A stretch of 22,854 bases of DNA from Oscillospiraceae bacterium. Its GTDB lineage: Bacteria; Bacillota; Clostridia; Oscillospirales; Oscillospiraceae. The DNA lies in contig CACXHI010000019.1 of the NCBI GenBank assembly GCA_902767395.1, positions 1 to 22,854 on the forward strand, written 5' to 3'. How positions within the stretch are numbered: the first letter of the stretch is position 1; every line of letters begins with the position of its first letter. The notes below the pieces were generated by a model, which worked only from the letters and a program-made list of their open reading frames with translations, was not told the DNA's origin and made no database searches. The translations under genes and the position numbers were made by a program. Shown in pieces: positions 1 through 6,536 of this stretch.

Positions 1-664
1 ACATGGCTTCCAGGATGGCGTGGGGATCGCCTTCCAGAACGGAACGATCCATGAACGCGCCGGGGTCGCCCTCGTCGGCGTTGCAGCAGACGTACTTCTG
101 ATCATTGTCATAGGCCTTGGCAAACTTCCACTTCAGGCCGGTGGGGAAGCCTGCGCCGCCGCGTCCGCGGAGGCCGGAATCCAAAAGGGTCTGAATGACG
201 TCGTCGGGGGTCATCTCGGTGAGGACCTTACCCAGCGCCATGTAACCGTCACGGGCGATGTACTCGTCGATGTTCTCGGGGTTGATGACACCGCAGTTGC
301 GCAGCGCAACACGGAGCTGAGACTTATAGAAGTTGGTGTCGTTGAGGGAGACGTTGGTGCCGGGCTCGGTAATCTCGGCGCCTTCCTTGTACTCCAGACG
401 GGTCACAATACGGCCCTTGAGCAGGTGCTCCTCCACGATCTCAGGAATATCCTCGGGGGTGACGCGGGAGTAGAAGGTGCCATCGGGGTAGACGATCATA
501 ACGGGGCCGAGCGCGCAGAGGCCGAAGCAGCCGGTCTGCACGATCTTGATCTCGTTTTCCAGTCCCTTCGCGGCCAGCTCCTCGGCCAGACGCTCACGAA
601 CCTTGATGCTGCCGGAGGAGGTACAGCCGGTGCCTCCGCAAATCAATACATGAGAACGATACAT
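1..664 (-). CDS. hydB: NuoF-like NADH-binding subunit of bifurcating [FeFe] hydrogenase (HydB/HndC type), 3' end outside window
   Basis: The visible 221 N-terminal residues begin with a thioredoxin-like [2Fe-2S] domain carrying Cys9, Cys14, Cys46 and Cys50. The NuoF FMN/NADH-binding region follows: a GLRGRGGAGFPTGLKW motif around residues 165-180, then CCNADEGDPGAFMDR near residues 195-210. In this family NuoF-like subunits bind FMN and NAD(H) and pass electrons to or from the hydrogenase subunit in the cytoplasm. The added N-terminal ferredoxin domain is typical of HydB/HndC and absent from complex I NuoF. The ATG at 664 sits behind AGGAGG at 674-679, 14 bases after the upstream ferredoxin gene. 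The reading frame is still open at base 1. The catalytic HydA is expected just beyond the left edge, but this cannot be seen. Confidence 0.93.
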   Translation of the reverse strand, partial: MYRSHVLICGGTGCTSSGSIKVRERLAEELAAKGLENEIKIVQTGCFGLCALGPVMIVYPDGTFYSRVTPEDIPEIVEEHLLKGRIVTRLEYKEGAEITEPGTNVSLNDTNFYKSQLRVALRNCGVINPENIDEYIARDGYMALGKVLTEMTPDDVIQTLLDSGLRGRGGAGFPTGLKWKFAKAYDNDQKYVCCNADEGDPGAFMDRSVLEGDPHAILEAM

Positions 665-678
665 AAAGCTGTTCCTCC

Positions 679-1050
679 TTACTTCTCAACGGCGCCGATG
701 GTATATTCGGTGACAACCTTACCGTCACGCAGATGCTCCTGCGCAATGCGGCGTGCCTTCTCAGCGGTCATCTTGACGTAGGTGACCTTCTCCTTGTCGG
801 CCTCGTAGACCTCCACGATGGGCTCATAACGGCAAAGGCCGATGCAGCCGGTCTGGGTCACGGTGACCTTCTCACCGAGGTCGAGCTTGCTGACCTCCTC
901 CACAAGCGCGGAGAGGACAGGTCTGGCGCCAGCGGCGATGCCGCAGGTAGCCATGCCAACCACGGCGCGGATGGAGCCGCTGCCGGCGCGCATGGTCACG
1001 TTGTCCTTCATGCGTTCACGAATTGCTTGAAGTTCCGCCAAAGTTTTCAT
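679..1050 (-). CDS. thioredoxin-like [2Fe-2S] ferredoxin of the hydrogenase operon
   Basis: This is a 123-residue soluble protein. Residues 28-100 form a thioredoxin-fold ferredoxin domain, homologous to the C-terminal half of NuoE and the N-terminus of the neighbouring NuoF-like protein. Three candidate cluster ligands are visible: Cys36 in the ATCGIAAGAR segment, and Cys69 and Cys73 in TGCIGLCRYEP. Aligned to the neighbour (Cys9-x4-Cys14), the first of the usual four ligands falls on Val31. I recall other hydrogenase-operon ferredoxins with the same CGIAAGAR signature, so this may be a family trait. The likely role is relaying electrons between the NuoF-like subunit and its partners. The ATG at 1050 has an AAAGGAA ribosome site; the stop is 14 bases from the next gene. 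Confidence 0.88.
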   Translation of the reverse strand: MKTLAELQAIRERMKDNVTMRAGSGSIRAVVGMATCGIAAGARPVLSALVEEVSKLDLGEKVTVTQTGCIGLCRYEPIVEVYEADKEKVTYVKMTAEKARRIAQEHLRDGKVVTEYTIGAVEK

Positions 1051-1082
1051 AGTACGTTCCTTTCTTATTTTGTTATTGCCAA

Positions 1083-1631
1083 TTAAATCTGTTCAGCTTC
1101 AGCCTGCTCAAATTGCAGGCTCCCTTCGATCCAGACAAGAACATCCGGGGTATCGAGGGGGACCTCGGGACCCAGAATCTCCCGGATCTGCGCGGTATCG
1201 AGCACCACCTCACCGTCCGCGCGGCGGTATTCAAAAAGAAAATCAATCTCCGGACTTCCCTGAATCAGGGTCACGATGGAACCGGCGTAGTCTCCGACCG
1301 GCACGCAGTCCAGATGATCCATCCGAAAGCTCGCCGTCACCGTCGTCCCGGTGGGGGGAACCACAGAGGATTCGATCGTCAGCGTGCCTCCGGTCTGCTC
1401 CGCCGCCAGCTTCAGCAGCGGCAGGCCCATTCCCACTGGCCGTGTGGTTCGGGTCGTCGTAAACGGATCCGTGACCGTGGCAAGGAATTCCGGCGGCATT
1501 CCGCAGCCGTCGTCGATAATCGACAGGGTGCGCCAGCCGCCTTCCTCCACGATGCGGATGATTACCCGCTTCGCGCCGGCCTTGACGGAATTTTTTGCCA
1601 CGTCCAAAATGTTCAGGGACAGTTCCTTCAT
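1083..1631 (-). CDS. GHKL-type ATP-binding protein (histidine-kinase-like ATPase domain) of the hydrogenase operon
   Basis: The 182-residue protein has one GHKL/HATPase_c fold over roughly residues 1-105. The N box lies at 5-20 (Asn14), the G1 box is DDGCGM at 40-45, and a flexible lid with the G2 loop is at 55-70 (DPFTTTRTT, then GMGL). The C-terminal ~75 residues are unlike a known domain to my eye. There is no histidine phosphoacceptor (DHp) domain, transmembrane segment or sensor domain. It therefore resembles a stand-alone ATPase or protein kinase of the anti-sigma/partner-switch kind. A HATPase gene between the NuoE-like and ferredoxin/NuoF-like genes is a recurring feature of clostridial hydrogenase operons; its biochemical job is unknown to me. 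It is flanked by gaps of 32 and 43 bases, consistent with one transcript. Confidence 0.85.
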   Translation of the reverse strand: MKELSLNILDVAKNSVKAGAKRVIIRIVEEGGWRTLSIIDDGCGMPPEFLATVTDPFTTTRTTRPVGMGLPLLKLAAEQTGGTLTIESSVVPPTGTTVTASFRMDHLDCVPVGDYAGSIVTLIQGSPEIDFLFEYRRADGEVVLDTAQIREILGPEVPLDTPDVLVWIEGSLQFEQAEAEQI

Positions 1632-1674
1632 CGCTTTTCCCTTTCCGAACGGGACGATATGTGCATCGGTCCGT

Positions 1675-2412
1675 TCAAATCATGCGCTCCCGCAACAGAG
1701 AAATCAGGGCATCCCGAACCCGCTGGGAGCTGTAGGGCGCATCGTCCAACTCGATGGACTGGGCAGCGTCCCGCATATCCCAGAGGTGATGGGCATCGGA
1801 GGAACAGAGCAATCTGCGATCCTCCAGATGATAGTCCCGTGCAAACGGCTCCCGGCTCGCCGGATCATTCAGCTCCAGCGTGGGGAAAAACGGTCGCTCC
1901 GGCAGGCTGCCCAGAATGCCGATAATCCCGTTGGAGGGCCGGTCGATGTGGGCGGGATAAGCCGCGCCCCCATGCGCAAGCGCAAGGACCGTCGCCGCCT
2001 CCAGATCCAGTCTGGTTGCCGGGATTAGAAGATTCGGCTCCTCCCCCAGAACGTGATCCTCCGCATCCATATAGAATTGGTTGCCGAAGACCGCGGGCTT
2101 GTTTTTGATGGGGAAGCGCTTCTCGCGCACGATGCTGTCAAAGCCCTCCGCCGCCTCCACGGTGGGAAACAGGCAAACCAGATGGATTTCCTCGGCGGTC
2201 GTCAGCTCCATGCCCGGAACACCAACGATTCCATACTGTCGACAGGCTGTCAGGAAGGCCCGGCAGTTGCCGCAGGTATTATGGTCGGTCAGGGCGACAA
2301 GCTGAAGGCCGCACAGACTGGCCATGCCCGCAATATTCGCGGGCGTCATATCGTCGTCCGCGCAGGGCGACAGACAGGAGTGCATGTGAAGATCGTAGAA
2401 ATAACGGTTCAT
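1675..2412 (-). CDS. PHP-domain metal-dependent phosphoesterase-like protein
   Basis: The 245-residue protein is a complete PHP domain. Metal-site motifs appear in the usual order: DLHMHS at residues 7-12 (His9, His11), TDHN at 42-45 (Asp43, His44), GMEL with Glu69, His77, PAHID with His155, and SSDAH at 204-208 (Asp206, His208). All expected ligands are present, so an active trinuclear-metal phosphoesterase is plausible. PHP enzymes act on phosphate esters such as histidinol phosphate, DNA 3' ends or nucleotide monophosphates; nothing here fixes the substrate. It is not HisK (no histidine genes nearby) and not a polymerase fusion. The ATG at 2412 overlaps the stop of the upstream DRTGG gene by four bases, so the two are translationally coupled within the hydrogenase operon, which points to a signalling or cofactor role there. 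Confidence 0.88.
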   Translation of the reverse strand: MNRYFYDLHMHSCLSPCADDDMTPANIAGMASLCGLQLVALTDHNTCGNCRAFLTACRQYGIVGVPGMELTTAEEIHLVCLFPTVEAAEGFDSIVREKRFPIKNKPAVFGNQFYMDAEDHVLGEEPNLLIPATRLDLEAATVLALAHGGAAYPAHIDRPSNGIIGILGSLPERPFFPTLELNDPASREPFARDYHLEDRRLLCSSDAHHLWDMRDAAQSIELDDAPYSSQRVRDALISLLRERMI

Positions 2413-2735
2413 AACAGCGCCGCCACCTTCGCGCTCAGCGTGAACGCAGATTCCGGCGAACGATAGAGGTTAATTCCCTTCTTTTCCGCCAGCTCCGCGA
2501 CACCGGGGTCCGGATGAACGTCCTCGGCAAGGATAATAAGAGCGGTATCCGTCAGCGTTGCGACGGCGACGACGTTGGTATTGGACATAATCGTGATCCA
2601 TGCGTCGCCGGACTGGGCTCGCCCCATGACCCACGAGAGCAGATCGCCCACGTAGCCGCCGGTGACCTCGCGCTCCGGCTCGGCCTCACAGACCGGCTCG
2701 AGTGAAAGCTGCTTTGCAAGCATCTCAACGGTCAT
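2409..2735 (-). CDS. stand-alone DRTGG-domain protein (second copy, signature retained)
   Basis: The 108-residue protein consists almost wholly of one DRTGG domain. The signature region reads REVTGGYVGDLLSWV at about residues 22-36, followed by alternating beta strands and helices. DRTGG domains occur as regulatory or ligand-binding modules next to CBS domains and in phosphotransacetylase-type proteins; their ligand is not established here. The gene overlaps both neighbours by four bases (ATGA): its start overlaps the stop of the hydrogenase-like gene, and its stop overlaps the PHP start. These three proteins are therefore probably made in fixed proportion and may interact. A paralogue lies at 4471-4821 in the same operon. 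There are no membrane segments or metal-binding cysteines. Confidence 0.85.
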   Translation of the reverse strand: MTVEMLAKQLSLEPVCEAEPEREVTGGYVGDLLSWVMGRAQSGDAWITIMSNTNVVAVATLTDTALIILAEDVHPDPGVAELAEKKGINLYRSPESAFTLSAKVAALL

Positions 2736-4027
2736 ACGGGTTTGCCTCCTTCCGGTTTCACATACAGGCGACGCCGCAGGAGAACCACGCAGTCCTCAAT
2801 CTTGGCTTCGCCCTTGACCACGTCCTCGGCAAAGGCCCTGCAAGTGGGAGCGCCGCAGGAGCCGCAGTCGATCTGCGGAAGCTGCTGCTGCAGCTCCTCA
2901 ATCTGCCCCATCATCTTCATCGCCTCGAACCGATCCTCAGACAGGCTGAAGGCGGGAACGTAGTCGTTGATGGGCGCGTCGAGCATGGCGTCCGGCGGGA
3001 CGTAGTCCGGTGTTTGATCTCTTACGTCCAGATAGTTGCGATTGTGCGGCAGGCCATGCCGGAAGGACATGAGCCGTGCCTTTGCAATGTAGGGGTTCTC
3101 CACCGTGGCCGCGCCGCCCACACAGCCGCCCGGGCAGGCGTTGAGCTCCACGAATTCCAAATGCGGGAATTTCTTGTTCTCAATCGCGTCGAGCACCTGA
3201 ATGGCGTTGTCCATGTCGTCCGCCGCCAGATAGCGGTCGTCGAACAGGCCCTCGGCCTCCCCGCCGGAGCTGGCCCACTTGACGCCGGCAATGCCGGCGC
3301 GGCTGCGCATCATGCCGGGATGAACGGGCTTGGTCTTGCCGGAAAGCTTCATGTAGACCTCTGCGATGGATACCACATAGTCGATGCTGCTTCTGGTCTG
3401 GCTCAGGCCGTTCTTGGCATAGCTGTTCTTGGCGGGACAGGGAGAAATAAACACGGTGCAGATATCATCCTGCGTCAGCTCGGGGTGATCCTTCAGCGCC
3501 TTGGCCTTGGCCACGCGGCTGGCATATTCCACCGGGGGCAGGATCGGCAGGACGTTCTCACACAGCTCCGGGAACCGCAGCCGGATGAGCCGCACGATGG
3601 CGGGACAGGCGGAGCTGATTACCGGACGGGGGATATTCGGCTTGCGCATGTACCGGCGCGTACACTCGGAGATGATCTCCGCAGCCCGCGCGACCTCATA
3701 GACCTCGTCGAACCCCAAATCCACCAGCGACTCCAAAAGGCTGCCGATGTCCGTCAGGTTCTCGAACTGTCCGTAGAGGGCAGGGGCCGGAAGGGCAATG
3801 CAGTGTTTGAATTTGGGGTCGATATCGGTGAGCTTATCGAAGATGGCCCGCTTGGCCTTGTGCTGGCAGACCCGCACGCAACGGCCGCAGTCAATGCAGA
3901 AGTTGGAGCGAATCACCGCATGGCCGTCGCGGATCCGAATGGCCTCGGTGGGGCAGTGCCGCAGGCACGAGGTGCAGCCGATACACTTGCTGGCATCCAG
4001 GGATACGGAATGCAGAAAGTCAGACAT
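2732..4027 (-). CDS. [FeFe]-hydrogenase-like iron-sulfur protein, probably sensory type
   Basis: The 431-residue protein begins with two ferredoxin-type [4Fe-4S] motifs (Cys15/18/21/25 and Cys44/47/50/54), followed by the H-cluster domain. The H-cluster cysteines correspond to Cys141 (SSACP), Cys197 (SPCPAK, with Lys200) and Cys298/Cys302 (NACPGGCVGG). The residue before Cys141, normally the proton-relay cysteine of TSCCP, is Ala140. The L2 loop also lacks the glutamate of PCxxKxxE, with Tyr203 in its place. The C-terminus carries a further Cys388/391/396/413 cluster motif of the CFeSP/Fe-S type. Alanine at the relay site is reported for low-activity sensory [FeFe] hydrogenases, so hydrogen or redox sensing is more likely than bulk hydrogen turnover. 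It has no PAS domain, unlike classical HydS. The start at 4027 is 20 bases downstream of the GHKL gene. Function is inferred; the fold assignment is firm. Confidence 0.87.
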   Translation of the reverse strand: MSDFLHSVSLDASKCIGCTSCLRHCPTEAIRIRDGHAVIRSNFCIDCGRCVRVCQHKAKRAIFDKLTDIDPKFKHCIALPAPALYGQFENLTDIGSLLESLVDLGFDEVYEVARAAEIISECTRRYMRKPNIPRPVISSACPAIVRLIRLRFPELCENVLPILPPVEYASRVAKAKALKDHPELTQDDICTVFISPCPAKNSYAKNGLSQTRSSIDYVVSIAEVYMKLSGKTKPVHPGMMRSRAGIAGVKWASSGGEAEGLFDDRYLAADDMDNAIQVLDAIENKKFPHLEFVELNACPGGCVGGAATVENPYIAKARLMSFRHGLPHNRNYLDVRDQTPDYVPPDAMLDAPINDYVPAFSLSEDRFEAMKMMGQIEELQQQLPQIDCGSCGAPTCRAFAEDVVKGEAKIEDCVVLLRRRLYVKPEGGKPV

Positions 4028-4047
4028 GCGTTCCCTCCCTTCTGAGT

Positions 4048-4467
4048 TCAGACGCCCACGACCATCGTGAGCTTGGTTCCTACACCGACCTTGGTTTCGA
4101 TCTCAAGACTCTCGGTGTAGCGCTTCATGTTGGGCAGACCCATGCCGGCGCCGAAGCCCATGTTTCGGATCTGCTCTGTGGAGGTGGAATACCCCTCCTG
4201 CATGGCGAGCTCCACGTTCGGAATGCCGGGACCGTGATCCTCCAGAACAATCACAATCTTGTCCGGATACACGTCCACGTCGGCAGTCCCGCCGTTCGCG
4301 TGGATGACCATATTGATCTCGCCCTCGTACATGGCAATGGAACAGCGCCGAATCGCATCTGACGGAAACCCAAGCTGTCGCAGCTTCTTTTTCATCACAA
4401 CCGAAGCATCTCCGGCAGAGGAGAAATCCTCCCCGTCGATGTCGAAGTGGAAGTGCAGCGCAGCCAT
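4048..4467 (-). CDS. SpoIIAB/RsbW-like GHKL ATPase (anti-sigma-factor-type kinase fold)
   Basis: The 139-residue protein is a single HATPase_c_2 domain close in length to SpoIIAB. The N box shows Glu48, Asn52 and His56 in the E-x3-N-x3-H arrangement of anti-sigma kinases. G1 is DHGPGI at 77-82, and the glycine-rich lid is GFGAGMGL at 104-111. In sporulation and stress systems such proteins bind a sigma factor and phosphorylate an STAS anti-anti-sigma protein. No sigma factor, STAS protein or PP2C phosphatase is present in this window. Its partners may instead be the adjacent DRTGG and hydrogenase-like proteins. It lies three bases after the upstream DRTGG gene and 20 bases before the hydrogenase-like gene, with its own GAGGT ribosome site. 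Confidence 0.87.
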   Translation of the reverse strand: MAALHFHFDIDGEDFSSAGDASVVMKKKLRQLGFPSDAIRRCSIAMYEGEINMVIHANGGTADVDVYPDKIVIVLEDHGPGIPNVELAMQEGYSTSTEQIRNMGFGAGMGLPNMKRYTESLEIETKVGVGTKLTMVVGV

Positions 4468-4470
4468 AGG

Positions 4471-4821
4471 TCAGACCTCATCCGCATTCAGCAGGCCGGT
4501 GCCAAACAGGGTTCCGGCCGCCCGGAACATGGAGTCGTCGGTCACCATGATAACGATGTCGTTGGCGTCGGCCAGAGAGACGATCTCCGGCGTCGGCTCC
4601 TTGCCGTTGATGAAGACGATGCAGTGCATATCCAGCATCATGGCCGTGCGCACCACCTGAGGGTTGAGAAGCCCGGTGATCAGGACGGACTGATTGGTAG
4701 CGAATGCAAGCACGTCGCTCATCATGTCGCAGCAGAAGGCGTTCTGCACCTCGGTTTCCAGCATATCCTCACTGGAGAGGATTCTGGCCCGCAGCAGGTC
4801 GGCGATCTCCCGTAGTATCAT
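4471..4821 (-). CDS. stand-alone DRTGG-like domain protein (first copy, signature degenerate)
   Basis: The 116-residue protein has the same size and strand order as the DRTGG protein at 2409-2735. It shares the central pattern of a beta strand (VLITG), a helix, VFINGKEPTPEIVSLAD, then a VTDD strand. The position of the DRTGG signature reads VQNAFCCDMMSDVL, so the two glycines are lost and two cysteines (Cys31, Cys32) stand there instead. A binding site changed toward thiol chemistry is possible but speculative. It starts with ATG at 4821 behind GGAGG (4828-4832), 28 bases after the NuoE-like gene, and is followed almost immediately by the anti-sigma-like ATPase. That fixed pairing suggests it could be the ATPase's partner. 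Confidence 0.78.
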   Translation of the reverse strand: MILREIADLLRARILSSEDMLETEVQNAFCCDMMSDVLAFATNQSVLITGLLNPQVVRTAMMLDMHCIVFINGKEPTPEIVSLADANDIVIMVTDDSMFRAAGTLFGTGLLNADEV

Positions 4822-4849
4822 AGGCTACCTCCGTTCGGTGTGCGGGTTC

Positions 4850-5341
4850 TCAGTACTTGCCCAGAATGCCCTCGATCTGGTCGGGGGTCAGACGACCGTA
4901 GACGTCGTCGTTGATCATCATAACCGGAGCAAGGCCGCAGGCGCCGACGCAGCGGCAGGCCTCCAGAGAAAACTTGCCGTCAGCGGTGCACTCGCCTTCC
5001 TTCAGGCCGGTGACCTCGCAAATCTTGTCGAACACAGCTTGCGCGCCCTTGACATAGCAGGCGGTACCCAGACAGACGGAAATCCGATATTCACCCTTGG
5101 GCGCAAGAGCGAACTGGGCGTAGAACGTGGCGATGCCGTAGATCTTTTCCAGCGGAACATTCATCTGATCGGCAATGATGGTCTGGACTTCGATGGGCAG
5201 ATAGCCATAGATGTCCTGGGCTCTTTGCATGATGGGCATGAGGGCGCCGGGAGTGTCCCGCAACTCCGCGATCACGGCCAACAGCTTCTCTTCTTGTTCC
5301 TTCGTGCCACGGAAAGGAACGGTCGTTACTTTACAAGCCAT
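4850..5341 (-). CDS. hydC: NuoE-like [2Fe-2S] subunit of bifurcating [FeFe] hydrogenase (HydC/HndA type)
   Basis: The 163-residue protein has the NuoE layout: an N-terminal helical bundle (ALMPIMQRAQDIYGYLP region), then a thioredoxin-like [2Fe-2S] domain with ligands Cys90, Cys95, Cys131 and Cys135 (CLGTAC and CVGAC). It partners NuoF-like HydB in accepting or donating electrons at NAD(H). The ATG at 5341 is chosen because AGGAGG lies at 5355-5360 and homologues start close to this point. A longer frame reaches an ATG at 5404, but that would begin within about ten bases of the predicted transcription start and has no ribosome site. This is the first gene of the hydrogenase operon; the matching NuoF-like gene is the last one visible, with seven genes between. 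Confidence 0.92.
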   Translation of the reverse strand: MACKVTTVPFRGTKEQEEKLLAVIAELRDTPGALMPIMQRAQDIYGYLPIEVQTIIADQMNVPLEKIYGIATFYAQFALAPKGEYRISVCLGTACYVKGAQAVFDKICEVTGLKEGECTADGKFSLEACRCVGACGLAPVMMINDDVYGRLTPDQIEGILGKY

Positions 5342-5416
5342 TTGATACAACTTACCTCCTAATTCGTAATCGGCAAATGGTTGATACTGGCCGCAATGGA
5401 CCATAGTACATAGTGT

Positions 5417-5445
5417 ATTGTAACAGATTCTACTGAAATTGTAAA
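5417..5445 (-). promoter_or_regulatory. sigma-A-type promoter of the hydrogenase operon
   Basis: On the minus strand TTTACA (5445-5440) and TACAAT (5422-5417) are separated by exactly 17 bases. Transcription would begin near 5410, giving a leader of about 70 bases before the NuoE-like start. The plus-strand heptamer ATTGTAA occurs at both 5417-5423 and 5438-5444, a 21-base period that could form a tandem operator or may simply reflect the promoter hexamers. Confidence 0.78.
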
Positions 5446-5496
5446 GCGGAAAATGGATTATTTTTATGAAAGAAGTGGAAACTTGCAGGCGGTTTG

Positions 5497-5505
5497 TGCT
5501 ATAAT
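5497..5505 (+). promoter_or_regulatory. extended -10 promoter of the NudC-like gene
   Basis: A perfect TATAAT at 5500-5505 is preceded by TGC, the extended -10 signature. No convincing -35 hexamer exists at the normal distance (GGAAAC at 5477-5482), which fits an extended -10 promoter. It lies divergent to the hydrogenase promoter and about 70 bases upstream of the predicted start codon. Confidence 0.65.
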
Positions 5506-5583
5506 CGGCGCAGGAGCTTCCGAAAGCAACGTGCCGGTAGACGGAGCTCTGAAAAACCGGATCAACACAGGAGCGATTACACT

Positions 5584-6414
5584 ATGTTTCAGGATTTGGA
5601 AATGGCTTATGACAACGCTTTTCGCAAGCTGCCCCCGTCAGACGACGGCGTCGCGCTGATTTTTCGGGGCGACGCCGTGCTGGCCTGCGGCGACGCCGCT
5701 GCGCTGCGGCTGCCCCGTTTCTCTGAGCTGCCCGCCCCGCTCCGGGCGCTCCCCTTCCGCTATGCCTTTACGCTGGGATCGGACCGCTTTTTTCTGGCCG
5801 ACGCGGCGGACGCCGACGCTGCACAGGAGCTTCACTGGATCCCCTCCAGAGAATATCGCAGCGCTCCGTCCCGCGCGGCGGTCTTTGCCGCCGCCGTGGG
5901 GGAGAGTCTCCACCGCTGGTACGGCTCCACCCGCTTCTGCGGTCGCTGCGGACAGCCGATGGGCGACAGCACGACGGAGCGGGCGCGGGTCTGCCCGAGC
6001 TGTGGTCTGACCGTGTATCCAAAAATCTGTCCCGCCGTCATCGTCGCGGTCACAGACGGGGACCGGCTGCTGCTGACCAAGTATCAGGGGCGTTCCTTCA
6101 AGCGCTTTGCGCTGGTTGCCGGCTTCCATGAGATCGGGGAAACCATTGAGGATACGGTACGGCGGGAGGTCTTCGAGGAGACAGGGCTGCGCGTCAAAAA
6201 CCTGCGATACTATAAATCGCAGCCCTGGGTCTTCACCGACAGCCTGCTGATGGGCTTCTGGTGCGATCTGGACGGCAGCGACGATGTCACCATTCAGAAA
6301 AGCGAACTGTCCGAGGCGGGCTGGTATCCGAGAGCCTCCATCCCCACCGACCACTCCGGAATCAGCCTCACGGGCGAGATGATGGAGGTGTTCCGGCAGG
6401 GCGGAGAACGGTAA
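5584..6414 (+). CDS. nudC: NADH pyrophosphatase / NAD-RNA decapping Nudix hydrolase (NudC family)
   Basis: The 276-residue protein has the three-part NudC layout. A divergent N-terminal domain is followed by a zinc ribbon with Cys119, Cys122, Cys137 and Cys140. A Nudix domain follows, whose box runs from Gly180 through Glu186, Arg194-Glu195 and Glu198-Glu199 to Gly201, all intact. The SQPW motif at 212-215, with following PheThrAspSer, is the NADH-specific signature of this family. Family members cleave NADH to NMNH plus AMP and remove NAD caps from RNA. The ATG at 5584 has AGGAG at 5569-5573; an upstream in-frame start at 5494 would precede the predicted transcription start and is rejected. 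Its position next to NADH-linked hydrogenase genes is suggestive of nicotinamide homeostasis but may be chance. Confidence 0.92.
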   Translation: MFQDLEMAYDNAFRKLPPSDDGVALIFRGDAVLACGDAAALRLPRFSELPAPLRALPFRYAFTLGSDRFFLADAADADAAQELHWIPSREYRSAPSRAAVFAAAVGESLHRWYGSTRFCGRCGQPMGDSTTERARVCPSCGLTVYPKICPAVIVAVTDGDRLLLTKYQGRSFKRFALVAGFHEIGETIEDTVRREVFEETGLRVKNLRYYKSQPWVFTDSLLMGFWCDLDGSDDVTIQKSELSEAGWYPRASIPTDHSGISLTGEMMEVFRQGGER

Positions 6415-6472
6415 GATTCCCTGTTCTCTCTCTTCTCGCTTTCCTTTTTCTCGCCATTTTTTCAGGTTACGG

Positions 6473-6501
6473 TTGCAAAAACGAAAGAGATTTGCTATAA
6501 T
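6473..6501 (+). promoter_or_regulatory. sigma-A promoter of the DUF1015-ispE unit
   Basis: TTGCAA (6473-6478) and TATAAT (6496-6501) are separated by 17 bases, with a TGC extension just before the -10 box. It starts transcription about 30 bases upstream of the start codon. No terminator hairpin is visible between nudC and this promoter, so some read-through is possible. Confidence 0.82.
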
Positions 6502-6536
6502 GAGAGAACCGATTTTACAAGGGAGGATTATTTCGA

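Noticed and set aside
2702..4045. 447-residue plus-strand open frame opposite the hydrogenase-like gene
   Set aside because: It is the antisense shadow of a GC-rich gene with clear family motifs. The translation shows no domain and it spans several gene boundaries.
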